Assembly: GCA_030267215.1 (NCBI GenBank)
Contig: JAJDJP010000006.1
Location: forward strand, 1 to 64,000
Reading direction: 5' to 3'
Origin: Ruminococcaceae bacterium OttesenSCG-928-A16
GTDB taxonomy: Bacteria > Bacillota > Clostridia > Oscillospirales > Ruminococcaceae
Length of the DNA: 64,000 nt
Below the pieces are notes generated by a model, which worked only from the letters and a program-made list of their open reading frames with translations, had not been told where the DNA came from and searched no databases. Positions 9,251-17,568 of this stretch are shown here, piece by piece. Both the position numbers and the translations under genes were made by a program. Within the stretch, counting starts at the first letter, position 1. Every line of letters starts with the position of its first letter.

Positions 9251-10863
9251 AAATGAAGCAGCCATTCAGCTATCACACCTTTTTGTTTCCGTTTGTGTGG
9301 AAAACCTCAGGAAACACCACGATATATCAACTGATAGATCGGCTGCCGAAAGAGCACTGGCAGGAGGAAGTTTACGATGTACAAGACGGTGCTTTGCAAA
9401 AAAATGCAGAGGAGTACACGTTGAACTACGCAATGTTTCAATATTTCACCCAGCCTGCCAGAAAACTGGTTTTTGGGCAGGGAGAAGATGGTTATATGCG
9501 GTTGTTTTCGTATTGCCGTGGAGGCAAGCCCTGGGGCAGCAGGGCGGATGAAACCCAAATTGGCAGCTATGAGATAACAAAAGGGGCAGATGTTTTTAAG
9601 CTTGTAATCCACGGAATTAAATTGAATATTTACGATACAGGCACTGCTATTCTTAGCTTTGAGCTGGAAAACTGGGATCACCGCGACAGAGACAGCGTTA
9701 ATGCCATTAACGAATATGGAAGGCGGGTTTGGTTCCCGTTTCTTACACCTGGGCGCACCGGGCTAACGGCAGACAAAATTGAAATAAAAGCGGAAGATGC
9801 TGTTATTGCTTCCGAGGACTTTCTTCAAGAATCAATTGGTTTACAAAACAACACGCACGGTGAAGAGCATTCACCGATATCACCCACCCACATTATGGCT
9901 CCTATCCAGAATTTGCTTAACTGTGCAGTGGCCGAGAATGCCCCCCCAGATGCACTGAGAGGGAACCAGGACCGGTTTGTTATAAAACCACTGGTAGACG
10001 ACAGGATGTTTGTTTGCTGCCTTGTTTGTGATGACAAAGCCCTGGAGGGACTTGCACAGTGGGATGCCGATGCGGCGGAATATGTATACCTGAGCAATTG
10101 CGAAAAAGATGACCATACTTTGTCGGATAATCTTTATAAACTGGTATATATCGAAAATTCTGTTAGCTGTGCAAGCAGGCGAATGAAAAAGGAGCTTTTG
10201 CGCAAAAGCGTGTACGACCGCTGGATTGATTACGGAACATTATACGGTATAACACATCATTCGTTTGTTTGCGTAACAGGGGCTGATGCAGCCGGAGAGA
10301 GTGGCCTAGGGGATGCTGTATACAATCCATTTTTAACGCAGTATGTGGAAATGGCCAAAATTGCTCTTAACTCAAGAGGAATGGTTCTGGCGCTCTCGGC
10401 CGAGGCCGCAAACGTTGCCAGGGAGGTTGCCTCAAACAATTCAAAAGGGCCGCAGAAGATTCAGGAGCTACAGGAAAGATATGTACAGGCGCAAAGCAAA
10501 ATGATGCTTTTTGAGGTTACGGTGCAAGAGCAAGGCGTAGAACTTTTTAACATGCTGAGCGAACAGCTTTATTTGCCAGAAAACAAGGCTGCTTTGGACG
10601 ATATGATAGATGACCTGCGTGATGTAGCAAACACAATCTACGACAGAATAGAACAGCAAAACGATTCTGCGCTGAACACCGCCATGGGCTTGCTGACCGT
10701 ATTTGGCCTGCTATTCGCCTGGTGGCAAAGCTTAAGCCCCCTGTTGAGTGAAGCGAGCCCGGTGTATCCGTATTTGGCTTGTATAACAAACGGTCTGGGG
10801 TTTATTACGCTGGTATTTTGCTTGGGCGCATGGATATGGCTGCGGAAGCAAAAGAAGAAATGA
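9247..10863 (+). CDS. CRISPR-associated CorA-like membrane protein (putative type III effector)
   Basis: 538 aa; soluble N-terminal region starting YHTFLFPFVW; long helical region; two hydrophobic C-terminal segments (MGLLTVFGLLFAWW.. and ITNGLGFITLVFCLGAWIWL); inside the cmr-cas operon. Confidence 0.6.
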   Translation: MKMKQPFSYHTFLFPFVWKTSGNTTIYQLIDRLPKEHWQEEVYDVQDGALQKNAEEYTLNYAMFQYFTQPARKLVFGQGEDGYMRLFSYCRGGKPWGSRADETQIGSYEITKGADVFKLVIHGIKLNIYDTGTAILSFELENWDHRDRDSVNAINEYGRRVWFPFLTPGRTGLTADKIEIKAEDAVIASEDFLQESIGLQNNTHGEEHSPISPTHIMAPIQNLLNCAVAENAPPDALRGNQDRFVIKPLVDDRMFVCCLVCDDKALEGLAQWDADAAEYVYLSNCEKDDHTLSDNLYKLVYIENSVSCASRRMKKELLRKSVYDRWIDYGTLYGITHHSFVCVTGADAAGESGLGDAVYNPFLTQYVEMAKIALNSRGMVLALSAEAANVAREVASNNSKGPQKIQELQERYVQAQSKMMLFEVTVQEQGVELFNMLSEQLYLPENKAALDDMIDDLRDVANTIYDRIEQQNDSALNTAMGLLTVFGLLFAWWQSLSPLLSEASPVYPYLACITNGLGFITLVFCLGAWIWLRKQKKK

Positions 10864-10875
10864 GGGAAGCTGCTG

Positions 10876-11595
10876 ATGAAATCCATCGCCATCACCTTTC
10901 GTTCGAACGCGCTTACCATTCCTATTAATTACCAGCACGGGGTGCAAAGCATGCTGTACAGCGCTTTGCAGGCAGCAGGCGGCCGGGGCGAAGAATGGCA
11001 CGACGGTGGTTTTTATTATGGCCTGCGTCGGTATAAGTTGTTCACCTTCAGCTCTTTGCGAGGCAAAAAAATCATTGCAAACGGCAAAATCACCTTCGAG
11101 AGCCTTATCTATCTGGATGTGCGCGGGGTGCAGGGCGATTTTTGTGATGCACTGCTGGAAGCGCTTGAGAAAAACCCCAAGCTGACGCTATTAGGGGCTC
11201 CGCTTTCTGTTTTAGCGGTGCAATGCAGCACCCCACAAATTCAAACCGGCACAGTGAACATAAAAATGTTGTCTCCTGTCACTGTGCATAAAACAGAGAA
11301 TGAAAAAACGCACTATTACACACCGCTGGACACCGATTTTTCTGAACAGGTGTGTGAGAATTTTCGGCGTAAGTATACAGCGTTTACCGGGCAGGAGCCT
11401 GCTGACAGCATTGTGCTTACGCCGCAGCGGGTGGGAGTGAAGGACAAATATGTAACCACCTTTAAGGGAACCTACATCACTGGCTGGCGTGGCGAATACA
11501 GCCTTTCTGGCCGGCCGGAATATTTGACCTTTCTTTATTATTGCGGCCTGGGGGCGCGAAATTCGGACGGATTTGGAATGTTTGAAATACTATGA
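10876..11595 (+). CDS. cas6: Cas6 crRNA-processing endoribonuclease
   Basis: C-terminal Gly-rich motif GLGARNSDGFGMFEIL; overlaps RT-cas1. Confidence 0.78.
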   Translation: MKSIAITFRSNALTIPINYQHGVQSMLYSALQAAGGRGEEWHDGGFYYGLRRYKLFTFSSLRGKKIIANGKITFESLIYLDVRGVQGDFCDALLEALEKNPKLTLLGAPLSVLAVQCSTPQIQTGTVNIKMLSPVTVHKTENEKTHYYTPLDTDFSEQVCENFRRKYTAFTGQEPADSIVLTPQRVGVKDKYVTTFKGTYITGWRGEYSLSGRPEYLTFLYYCGLGARNSDGFGMFEIL

Positions 11596-13502
11596 TAGAG
11601 AAGATACTACAACAAGAAAACCTGGAGCTTGCTTGTGAGCATTTGCAGGAAAAGCATGATTCTTGTGGTTTGGATGGAATGCTCTTGTCCGAGCTTGGCG
11701 GTTACCTACAAAACAATATGGACGCCCTTCGGGAGTCGATAATCGGTGGTACTTATTGCCCAGGCCTGGTGCAAGAAGTTGAACTTGTCAGCCCCAAGGG
11801 AAAAATACGGACAATATCCAAGCTAACTTCTGTGGATAGATTGATTTTGCGTGCCATGCATCAAGTGATGTATGCTTGTTTTTCGCCGGTGTTTTCTGAG
11901 TTTAGCCATGCCTATCAAGAGAAAAAAGGTATTATCACAGCGGTACGGCAGGCGGCAAATTATGTGGAGGCGGGATACGCTTATACGGTAGATATAGATA
12001 TAGAAAGCTATTTCGATAATGTTGTCCATTATAAAATGGGGGAGCAGCTAGCAAAATATGGTTTGGATAATGTGACGAACGGTTTAATCCAGCGCTTTCT
12101 TGCATGCAAGGTTGTGCGTGATTTTGAAGTTGTGCCGAAAGAAAAGGGATTGGTGCAAGGGAGCCCTCTCAGTCCACTTTTAAGCAACCTATATCTACAC
12201 GAGGCGGATTTGTTTTTTCAAAACAAGGGTTGGAAGTTCTGCCGATACGCAGATGATATTAAATTGTTTGCCAAAACTTTCGAGGAAGGCCTCGAAAAAT
12301 TCAACTGCACAAAACAGTTTATGGAGAAAGAGTTGCTACTTCAGCTGCACCCGCAAAAAAGCGGTGTGTTTCCCGCAATCGAGCGTACTTACTTGGGCTA
12401 TTGCTTCCACTTGTTTTCCAACGGAAGAATTGAAATTAAGAAGAAAAACAACAAAAATAAGATGAATATTTACAATTGGCGTGCTTCTGCTATTCAGAAG
12501 GTCGGCGGTGAATATCACTTGGTTGCCGATGGAATTCTAACGAGAAAAGACTACAATTTGTTGTTTGAAAATACGGAAAAGAAGATGCATATTCCGGTAA
12601 ACAGCGCAGAGTGTCTAAATTTATATTCCAACATTACTTTTGGGAGTGATTTTTTTCACTTTGCCGCACAAAACAACATCCAATTAAACCTATATAACAA
12701 GCATGGTGAATTTGCAGGTACCTTTATTCCCAAACATCTTTCAGCATCTTCGTCTCTTACTACACAACAGGCTCTGACGTATGCGGATAAGGAAAAACGA
12801 TTGGCAATTGCGAAACAATTTGCTCTTGCCGCCGCCCATAATATCCGCGAGAATATTAAGTATTATATACGCCGCTCCAATAGTGAGCTGCTTCGCTGCT
12901 CTATTGAAGAAATAACTGCAATGCTGCAGGAGGAAAAGGAAGCGGACAGTGTGCCTCAACTGATGCTGATTGAGGGGCGTGTACGTGGCACTTATTACAA
13001 TTGTTTGAACGATATCCTGCCCAATGAAGATTTTCTTTTCGTGAAACGAACGAAGCGACCACCGAAGGATCCAATCAACTCCCTCATAAGTTTTGGAAAT
13101 ACGTTGTTATATCGGCGCGTAGCAAAAGAAATTTATAAGTCTCGATTGGATATTCGCATCGGTTTTCTGCATGCAGCCAACCGACGATATGAAAGTTTGA
13201 ACTTGGATATTTCTGAAATTTTTCGTCCTGTTATTGTAGAGCGCACCATCTTTGCTCTCATCAACAAACATATGCTTAGTGAGAAATCTCATTTTGAGTT
13301 GCTTGATAATGGCGCAGTATTTTTAACGAACGAGGGAAAGAAAATTTTTATCACAGAATTTGAGGAAAAGCTGATGTGCCGACTCAAACAGAAGGGAGGT
13401 TCGACCGCTAGCTATGGCGAACTGATTAAAGTGGAAATACAGAAGCTGACCCGCTATTTTGATAAAGGCGAGCCATATAAGGCATATAAATATTTTTTGT
13501 GA
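11592..13502 (+). CDS. cas1: Reverse transcriptase-Cas1 fusion (RT-Cas1)
   Basis: RT motifs KGLVQGSPLSPLLSNLYLHEAD and FCRYADDIKLFA; Cas1 C-terminal half (NSAECLNLYSNITFGSDFFHFAAQNNIQLNLYNKHGEFAGTF). Confidence 0.93.
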   Translation: MIEKILQQENLELACEHLQEKHDSCGLDGMLLSELGGYLQNNMDALRESIIGGTYCPGLVQEVELVSPKGKIRTISKLTSVDRLILRAMHQVMYACFSPVFSEFSHAYQEKKGIITAVRQAANYVEAGYAYTVDIDIESYFDNVVHYKMGEQLAKYGLDNVTNGLIQRFLACKVVRDFEVVPKEKGLVQGSPLSPLLSNLYLHEADLFFQNKGWKFCRYADDIKLFAKTFEEGLEKFNCTKQFMEKELLLQLHPQKSGVFPAIERTYLGYCFHLFSNGRIEIKKKNNKNKMNIYNWRASAIQKVGGEYHLVADGILTRKDYNLLFENTEKKMHIPVNSAECLNLYSNITFGSDFFHFAAQNNIQLNLYNKHGEFAGTFIPKHLSASSSLTTQQALTYADKEKRLAIAKQFALAAAHNIRENIKYYIRRSNSELLRCSIEEITAMLQEEKEADSVPQLMLIEGRVRGTYYNCLNDILPNEDFLFVKRTKRPPKDPINSLISFGNTLLYRRVAKEIYKSRLDIRIGFLHAANRRYESLNLDISEIFRPVIVERTIFALINKHMLSEKSHFELLDNGAVFLTNEGKKIFITEFEEKLMCRLKQKGGSTASYGELIKVEIQKLTRYFDKGEPYKAYKYFL

Positions 13503-13777
13503 GGTGGGCGGGATTGTTTGTGGTTTTGGCCTACGATGTTGGCGCAAAGCGTGTTTCAAAAGTGATGAAGGCTTGCCGCAGGTATCTTTTTCATGTGCAA
13601 AACTCAGTTTTTGAGGGATCAATTACCGAGGCGCAATTAAAAAAGCTTAAGATAGAGCTGGAGAAAAAAATTGAAAAAGAAACCGACAGCATATGCATAT
13701 ATGAATTTGGCTCTGTTAAATATTCTCGAAAAGAACAGATAGGTGCAGTGGCAGCATATTCCAACATTATCGATTAA
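13499..13777 (+). CDS. cas2: Cas2
   Basis: FVVLAYDVGAKRVSKVMKACRRYLFHVQNSVFEGSITEAQL; overlaps RT-cas1 stop. Confidence 0.9.
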   Translation: MRWAGLFVVLAYDVGAKRVSKVMKACRRYLFHVQNSVFEGSITEAQLKKLKIELEKKIEKETDSICIYEFGSVKYSRKEQIGAVAAYSNIID

Positions 13778-13985
13778 AAAAGTCCGTCAATCGCCAACGC
13801 CTTGTTCCATAAGGATTTTTACTATTTTTGAGCAGTTTTTTTGTTTTTAAAAGTATTTTTAAAACCTGTTTTACCATAAAAAACCGTCAGTTCTTGTGGC
13901 CTGACTGTTGCGCTGTTAAAAGCATAGAAATGTCGTATAGTAGGCATTTTTAGCTTGGCTCCAAATTGAGATTGACGGACTTTTT
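13777..13985. repeat. 16-bp perfect inverted repeats bounding a ~209-bp segment between cas2 and the array
   Basis: AAAAAGTCCGTCAATC at 13777-13792; GATTGACGGACTTTTT at 13970-13985. Confidence 0.8.
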
Positions 13986-14052
13986 ACCCCCAAAACTCTT
14001 GCAAAATCTATCATAAAGCAATATTATATAAATATGGCCGATATTTGCGGCT
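13986..14052 (+). promoter_or_regulatory. Probable CRISPR leader (proximal part), AT-rich
   Basis: AT-rich sequence directly 5' of the first repeat; the degenerate repeat lies at the opposite end. Confidence 0.5.
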
Positions 14053-14677
14053 CTTTAACCTTCCCCATAGGGAATTGATACAATAAATAACTGTAAAAAC
14101 GAAACGATAAAAAACCTAAACTAATCTTTAACCTTCCCCATAGGGAATTGATACAATAAAAAGGAACATTAGCAAGTTAGTTACAAAAAAAAAAAAAAAT
14201 CTTTAACCTTCCCCATAGGGAATTGATACTTTTTCGATCTCTTTTACGTTCTTCATCTTTTCTTTAACCTTCCCCATAGGGAATTGATACTATACCTTGT
14301 TCGTCTTTTTCATTTTTTATTTCTCCACCTTTAACCTTCCCCATAGGGAATTGATACAATCCTCATAATAATTCTCCTTTTCTTTTAGGGGGGTAAACTT
14401 TAACCTTCCCCATAGGGAATTGATACAAAAACTGTCTTTTTCATTGTCTTTTCTCCTCTTTATTCTTTAACCTTCCCCATAGGGAATTGATACATTTTAC
14501 TCTTTTCATTTTTATCTCCTTAAAGTCTTTAACCTTCCCCATAGGGAATTGATACGGGCGGGACAGTGTAACTGGAGCTACAGGAGCCTCTTCTTTAACC
14601 TTCCCCATAGGGAATTGATACAATCTTTAATCTTGCTTGTTATTTTTTTCATTTCTTTAACCTTCCCCATAGGGAAT
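14053..14677 (+). CRISPR. CRISPR array, 10 repeats (last truncated), 9 spacers of 32-46 bp
   Basis: 29-bp repeat CTTTAACCTTCCCCATAGGGAATTGATAC at 14053, 14126, 14201, 14262, 14329, 14398, 14465, 14527, 14593 and partial at 14655; TTCCC-CATA-GGGAA stem and ATTGATAC 3' handle-like end. Confidence 0.98.
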
Positions 14678-14765
14678 AGTAGGCTGCCCATACGCTGTTT
14701 TTTGCAAGTGGGCCTTTTAAAGCAATGGATGCATTTGCACAAAAAGCACAAAGAAGGATGAACCG

Positions 14766-16025
14766 ATGCTGGAAGCTCTTGTGGAATTCTACGACAAGTC
14801 CCCTTTGGAAAATGTGGTTGGCAGCTTGGCTTTGCGCCCGCAAAAAGTAATATTTATCGGGTCTAACCGCAAACAGATGGAACAGCAGATGCAAAACTAT
14901 CTTGCACTGTTCCGGCAAAAAGGTATTGATGCTGCGCTTACATGCCGCATTATCAATAAAAACAATCTGTCTCAAATTCAAAAAACCATATTTTCGATTA
15001 TTGAAGAAAACCCTCAGTGCGCTGTGGACTTAACTGGCGGCGACGAGCTCTCGTTGGTGGCCGTTGGTACAGCTGGCAATGCCTTGCGAAGCCGTAACAT
15101 CCCGTTTTACAAGGTCAATATCCATACCAGAAAGGTTTTGGAATTTTTTGGTGACGGCATTGCGGACGGCTATGAAGAACCAAGTCTTTCGGTTACTGAA
15201 AACATTATGCTGCACGGCGGTGCGGTTGTTTATGATGAAACGAGAAAATTTTATACTCAGCCGTGGGATATCACCGACGACTTCCGCCGGGATGTGGAGA
15301 AGCTTTGGGCAATATGCAAAGAGGATTGTGTAGGGTGGAACACCCTGGTTTCTGCTTTGTCGGATCGGATAACGCCCAACTCGTTGAAAATTGAAGTATA
15401 TGGCATCCGAGACAAAAAAAGCCCCACTACGTCCGGCGGTAGTGTTCGTTGGGTTCAGCCATGGAACTGGTGCCGGAAATTTTTCAACAAACTGCAGGTG
15501 GCAGGCCTTATTCGGTCTTTTTCTTACGATGACGATGGGTTTTCGTTTCAATGCAAAAATAAACAGGTGCGCCGGTGTTTTACAAAAGCCGGGAATATTT
15601 TGGAGCTTATTACCTTTCTTTTAATGAAGGACCTTACTCGAAAGGGGGGCGCTCCATACTTCCACGATCTTCAAACAGGGGTGGTCATTGATTGGGATGG
15701 TGTTTTGCGCGACGAGGGCGCTGCCGACAAGGACACAGCCAACGAGATGGATGTGCTTGGCATGAATGGATTGATTCCCTACTTTGTTTCTTGCAAAAAT
15801 GGTGAGGTTAGCAATGAGGAACTATACAAGCTAAGCGCTGTGGCCGAGCGCTTTGGCGGCAGCTACGCCAAAAAGATACTGGTGGCCACCTATGTAGACA
15901 AGCGCCGGGAAGCGCTGGAGTATTTCCGGCAGCGGGCGACAGATATGGGAATAGCCTTGATTGAGGGTGCGGATACCATGACAAACCTCGAATTATCGAA
16001 AAAGCTAAAATCTGTTATTACATAG
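14766..16025 (+). CDS. Card1/Can2-like CARF-DUF1887 nuclease (putative cyclic-oligoadenylate-activated effector)
   Basis: N-terminal CARF-like KVIFIGSN..VDLTGGDELSLVAVG; C-terminal PD-(D/E)xK-like NEMDVLGMNGLIPYFVSCKNG. Confidence 0.75.
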   Translation: MLEALVEFYDKSPLENVVGSLALRPQKVIFIGSNRKQMEQQMQNYLALFRQKGIDAALTCRIINKNNLSQIQKTIFSIIEENPQCAVDLTGGDELSLVAVGTAGNALRSRNIPFYKVNIHTRKVLEFFGDGIADGYEEPSLSVTENIMLHGGAVVYDETRKFYTQPWDITDDFRRDVEKLWAICKEDCVGWNTLVSALSDRITPNSLKIEVYGIRDKKSPTTSGGSVRWVQPWNWCRKFFNKLQVAGLIRSFSYDDDGFSFQCKNKQVRRCFTKAGNILELITFLLMKDLTRKGGAPYFHDLQTGVVIDWDGVLRDEGAADKDTANEMDVLGMNGLIPYFVSCKNGEVSNEELYKLSAVAERFGGSYAKKILVATYVDKRREALEYFRQRATDMGIALIEGADTMTNLELSKKLKSVIT

Positions 16026-16429
16026 TGAACAAGCAAAGTTGGCCTTGGTGCAGCAAACCAACAACTCCGCCCAAGGGACAGGGCCTTGATTTGTCTTAGG
16101 GGACAATTTTCCTATTAAAGACCAGTTGAAAAGTTGATGGAGGAACGAGTGGTCTGCTGGAAAGAGAGCACCTAAATATAGGAAGAGCCTTGTTTATACT
16201 GAGTTTGCCCTCCATCCGGAGAAGCAAAAGAATCACCAATATTCGGAGGATGGAACTTAACAACAAAAAGAGTGCTTGAGCGGTTGATTAAATCCCCAAG
16301 TAAAAATATTTCCCAAATCGGGAACAATTTGCTATAGGATATGCCTATTTAAAATATACGGCATCTGTGTTATCTTGAACAAAGAACACAGATGCCGAAT
16401 CTATTTTAGGAGGCATTTTTATCAGAGAG

Positions 16430-17338
16430 ATGAAGAATGGCAACACCCCACCTTCCATGGCAGAGCTGTTTCTCTTGCCCATGTTCTACCTTTTGCCGCA
16501 GGAGATATTAGATGTAACCAGCTATGCGGACTTTCCCCGCAGCCCTTATCAGGTGCGCGACAGCGACAAGTGGATGGAGGTATACCGGAGCGAACACTTC
16601 CAAAGAATCGTGTTGGACGGCATGGGCAATATGGTTTGGCGACAGCTGGGGATCAAGGCAATGATGGAATCCTATTCCGGCTACTCCCCATTGTGGATAC
16701 TGTGCCGATTGGATGTATGGCTGGGAGCGGCAATCGAAAAAGGATGGAATGTTCGCACGTTGTCCGCAGTGAGTCCCACATTCCAATTTCCTGTGTTTTC
16801 TCTGGCGGAGGCGGACTTTCTGTTCTATCTATTTGTAAAATCTGGCAAATTAGAGTGCCCGGTTGATGAAATCATTGCTATTGTCAAAGAGTACCCAGCC
16901 CATGAGGACTATGACCCTGCATGGAACAGCCGAGGGAAGAGAGATTTTTACCGAAAGTGGTACCATAGCCGTGCGAAAACCAAGGTGGATATGCTTGGGG
17001 ATGGGCTGGACTGGGAGCGGATGGCAAATGTCAGCGAAGATTCCCGGAATCAAATCGACTTAAGGATTGATTGCGAGTATTTTAGGCGTACTTTGTCTTC
17101 GACAGACCAAAAGATATGGGATTTGATGCTGGCGGAGTATACGCAGGAGCAGATTGCGAAGATATTGGGGTTTGCCAACCACACCCCTGTTACAAAACGT
17201 ATTAAGAAGATGCGCGCCGCCTTTTTAGAGTACCAAAAGGAAGAGGATTACGAGGAGCTGCCCCGTGGCCCCAAGGCACAAAACAATTGGGATGAGATGA
17301 CAGCGCTGCTGTTCCCCAAAAAACAATCAAAGAGCTAA
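16430..17338 (+). CDS. Sigma-factor-like / HTH regulator of mobile-element type
   Basis: C-terminal sigma region 4-like HTH: SSTDQKIWDLMLAEYTQEQIAKILGFANHTPVTKRIKKMRAAF. Confidence 0.5.
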   Translation: MKNGNTPPSMAELFLLPMFYLLPQEILDVTSYADFPRSPYQVRDSDKWMEVYRSEHFQRIVLDGMGNMVWRQLGIKAMMESYSGYSPLWILCRLDVWLGAAIEKGWNVRTLSAVSPTFQFPVFSLAEADFLFYLFVKSGKLECPVDEIIAIVKEYPAHEDYDPAWNSRGKRDFYRKWYHSRAKTKVDMLGDGLDWERMANVSEDSRNQIDLRIDCEYFRRTLSSTDQKIWDLMLAEYTQEQIAKILGFANHTPVTKRIKKMRAAFLEYQKEEDYEELPRGPKAQNNWDEMTALLFPKKQSKS

Positions 17339-17368
17339 ACCTCTTGCCAGCTTTGGCAGGAGGTTTTT
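17337..17368 (+). terminator. Terminator hairpin
   Basis: aaacctcttgcca-gctt-tggcaggaggttttt. Confidence 0.65.
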
Positions 17369-17485
17369 GTTGCCCTGTGCAATTTTGGCATGGGGCTTTT
17401 TTGTGTTCTGGAGAGGTGGTGTGGAAGGTTTTTAGAGAGGTGAGCATATGCACAGAAAGGTAGTTTTTTTGTGCGAGCAAGCACT

Positions 17486-17527
17486 GAATTTGTACGCCAA
17501 ATTCGCCTGCTGGGGGAGAATCCCCCA
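17486..17527. other. Candidate oriT
   Basis: GAATTTG-tacgc-CAAATTC followed by TGGGGG-agaat-CCCCCA just upstream of a MobC-like gene. Confidence 0.4.
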
Positions 17528-17568
17528 ATCCCCCTGGCCGCTGGCCACACGAAGAAAGGTGAGCACGA

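Noticed and set aside
9247-10863. Canonical CorA Mg2+ transporter
   Set aside because: No GMN motif seen between the TM segments and it is embedded in the cmr-cas operon; CRISPR-associated CorA-like effector preferred.
14441-14623. Minus-strand 60-aa ORF MYQFPMGKVKEEAPVAPV..YQFPMGKVKDFKEIKMKRVKCINSLWGRLK
   Set aside because: It is read through CRISPR repeats (YQFPMGKVK is the repeat); the array explains it.
14230-14654. Spacers as chance ATGs from AT-rich composition
   Set aside because: Considered as the null, but four spacers combine a GGAG-type SD, correct spacing and ATG in the same orientation. Kept as a finding, with a shuffle test named as decisive.
16375-16866. 163-aa + strand ORF overlapping the sigma-like gene
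   Set aside because: Alternative frame over a better supported ORF with RBS and HTH domain.
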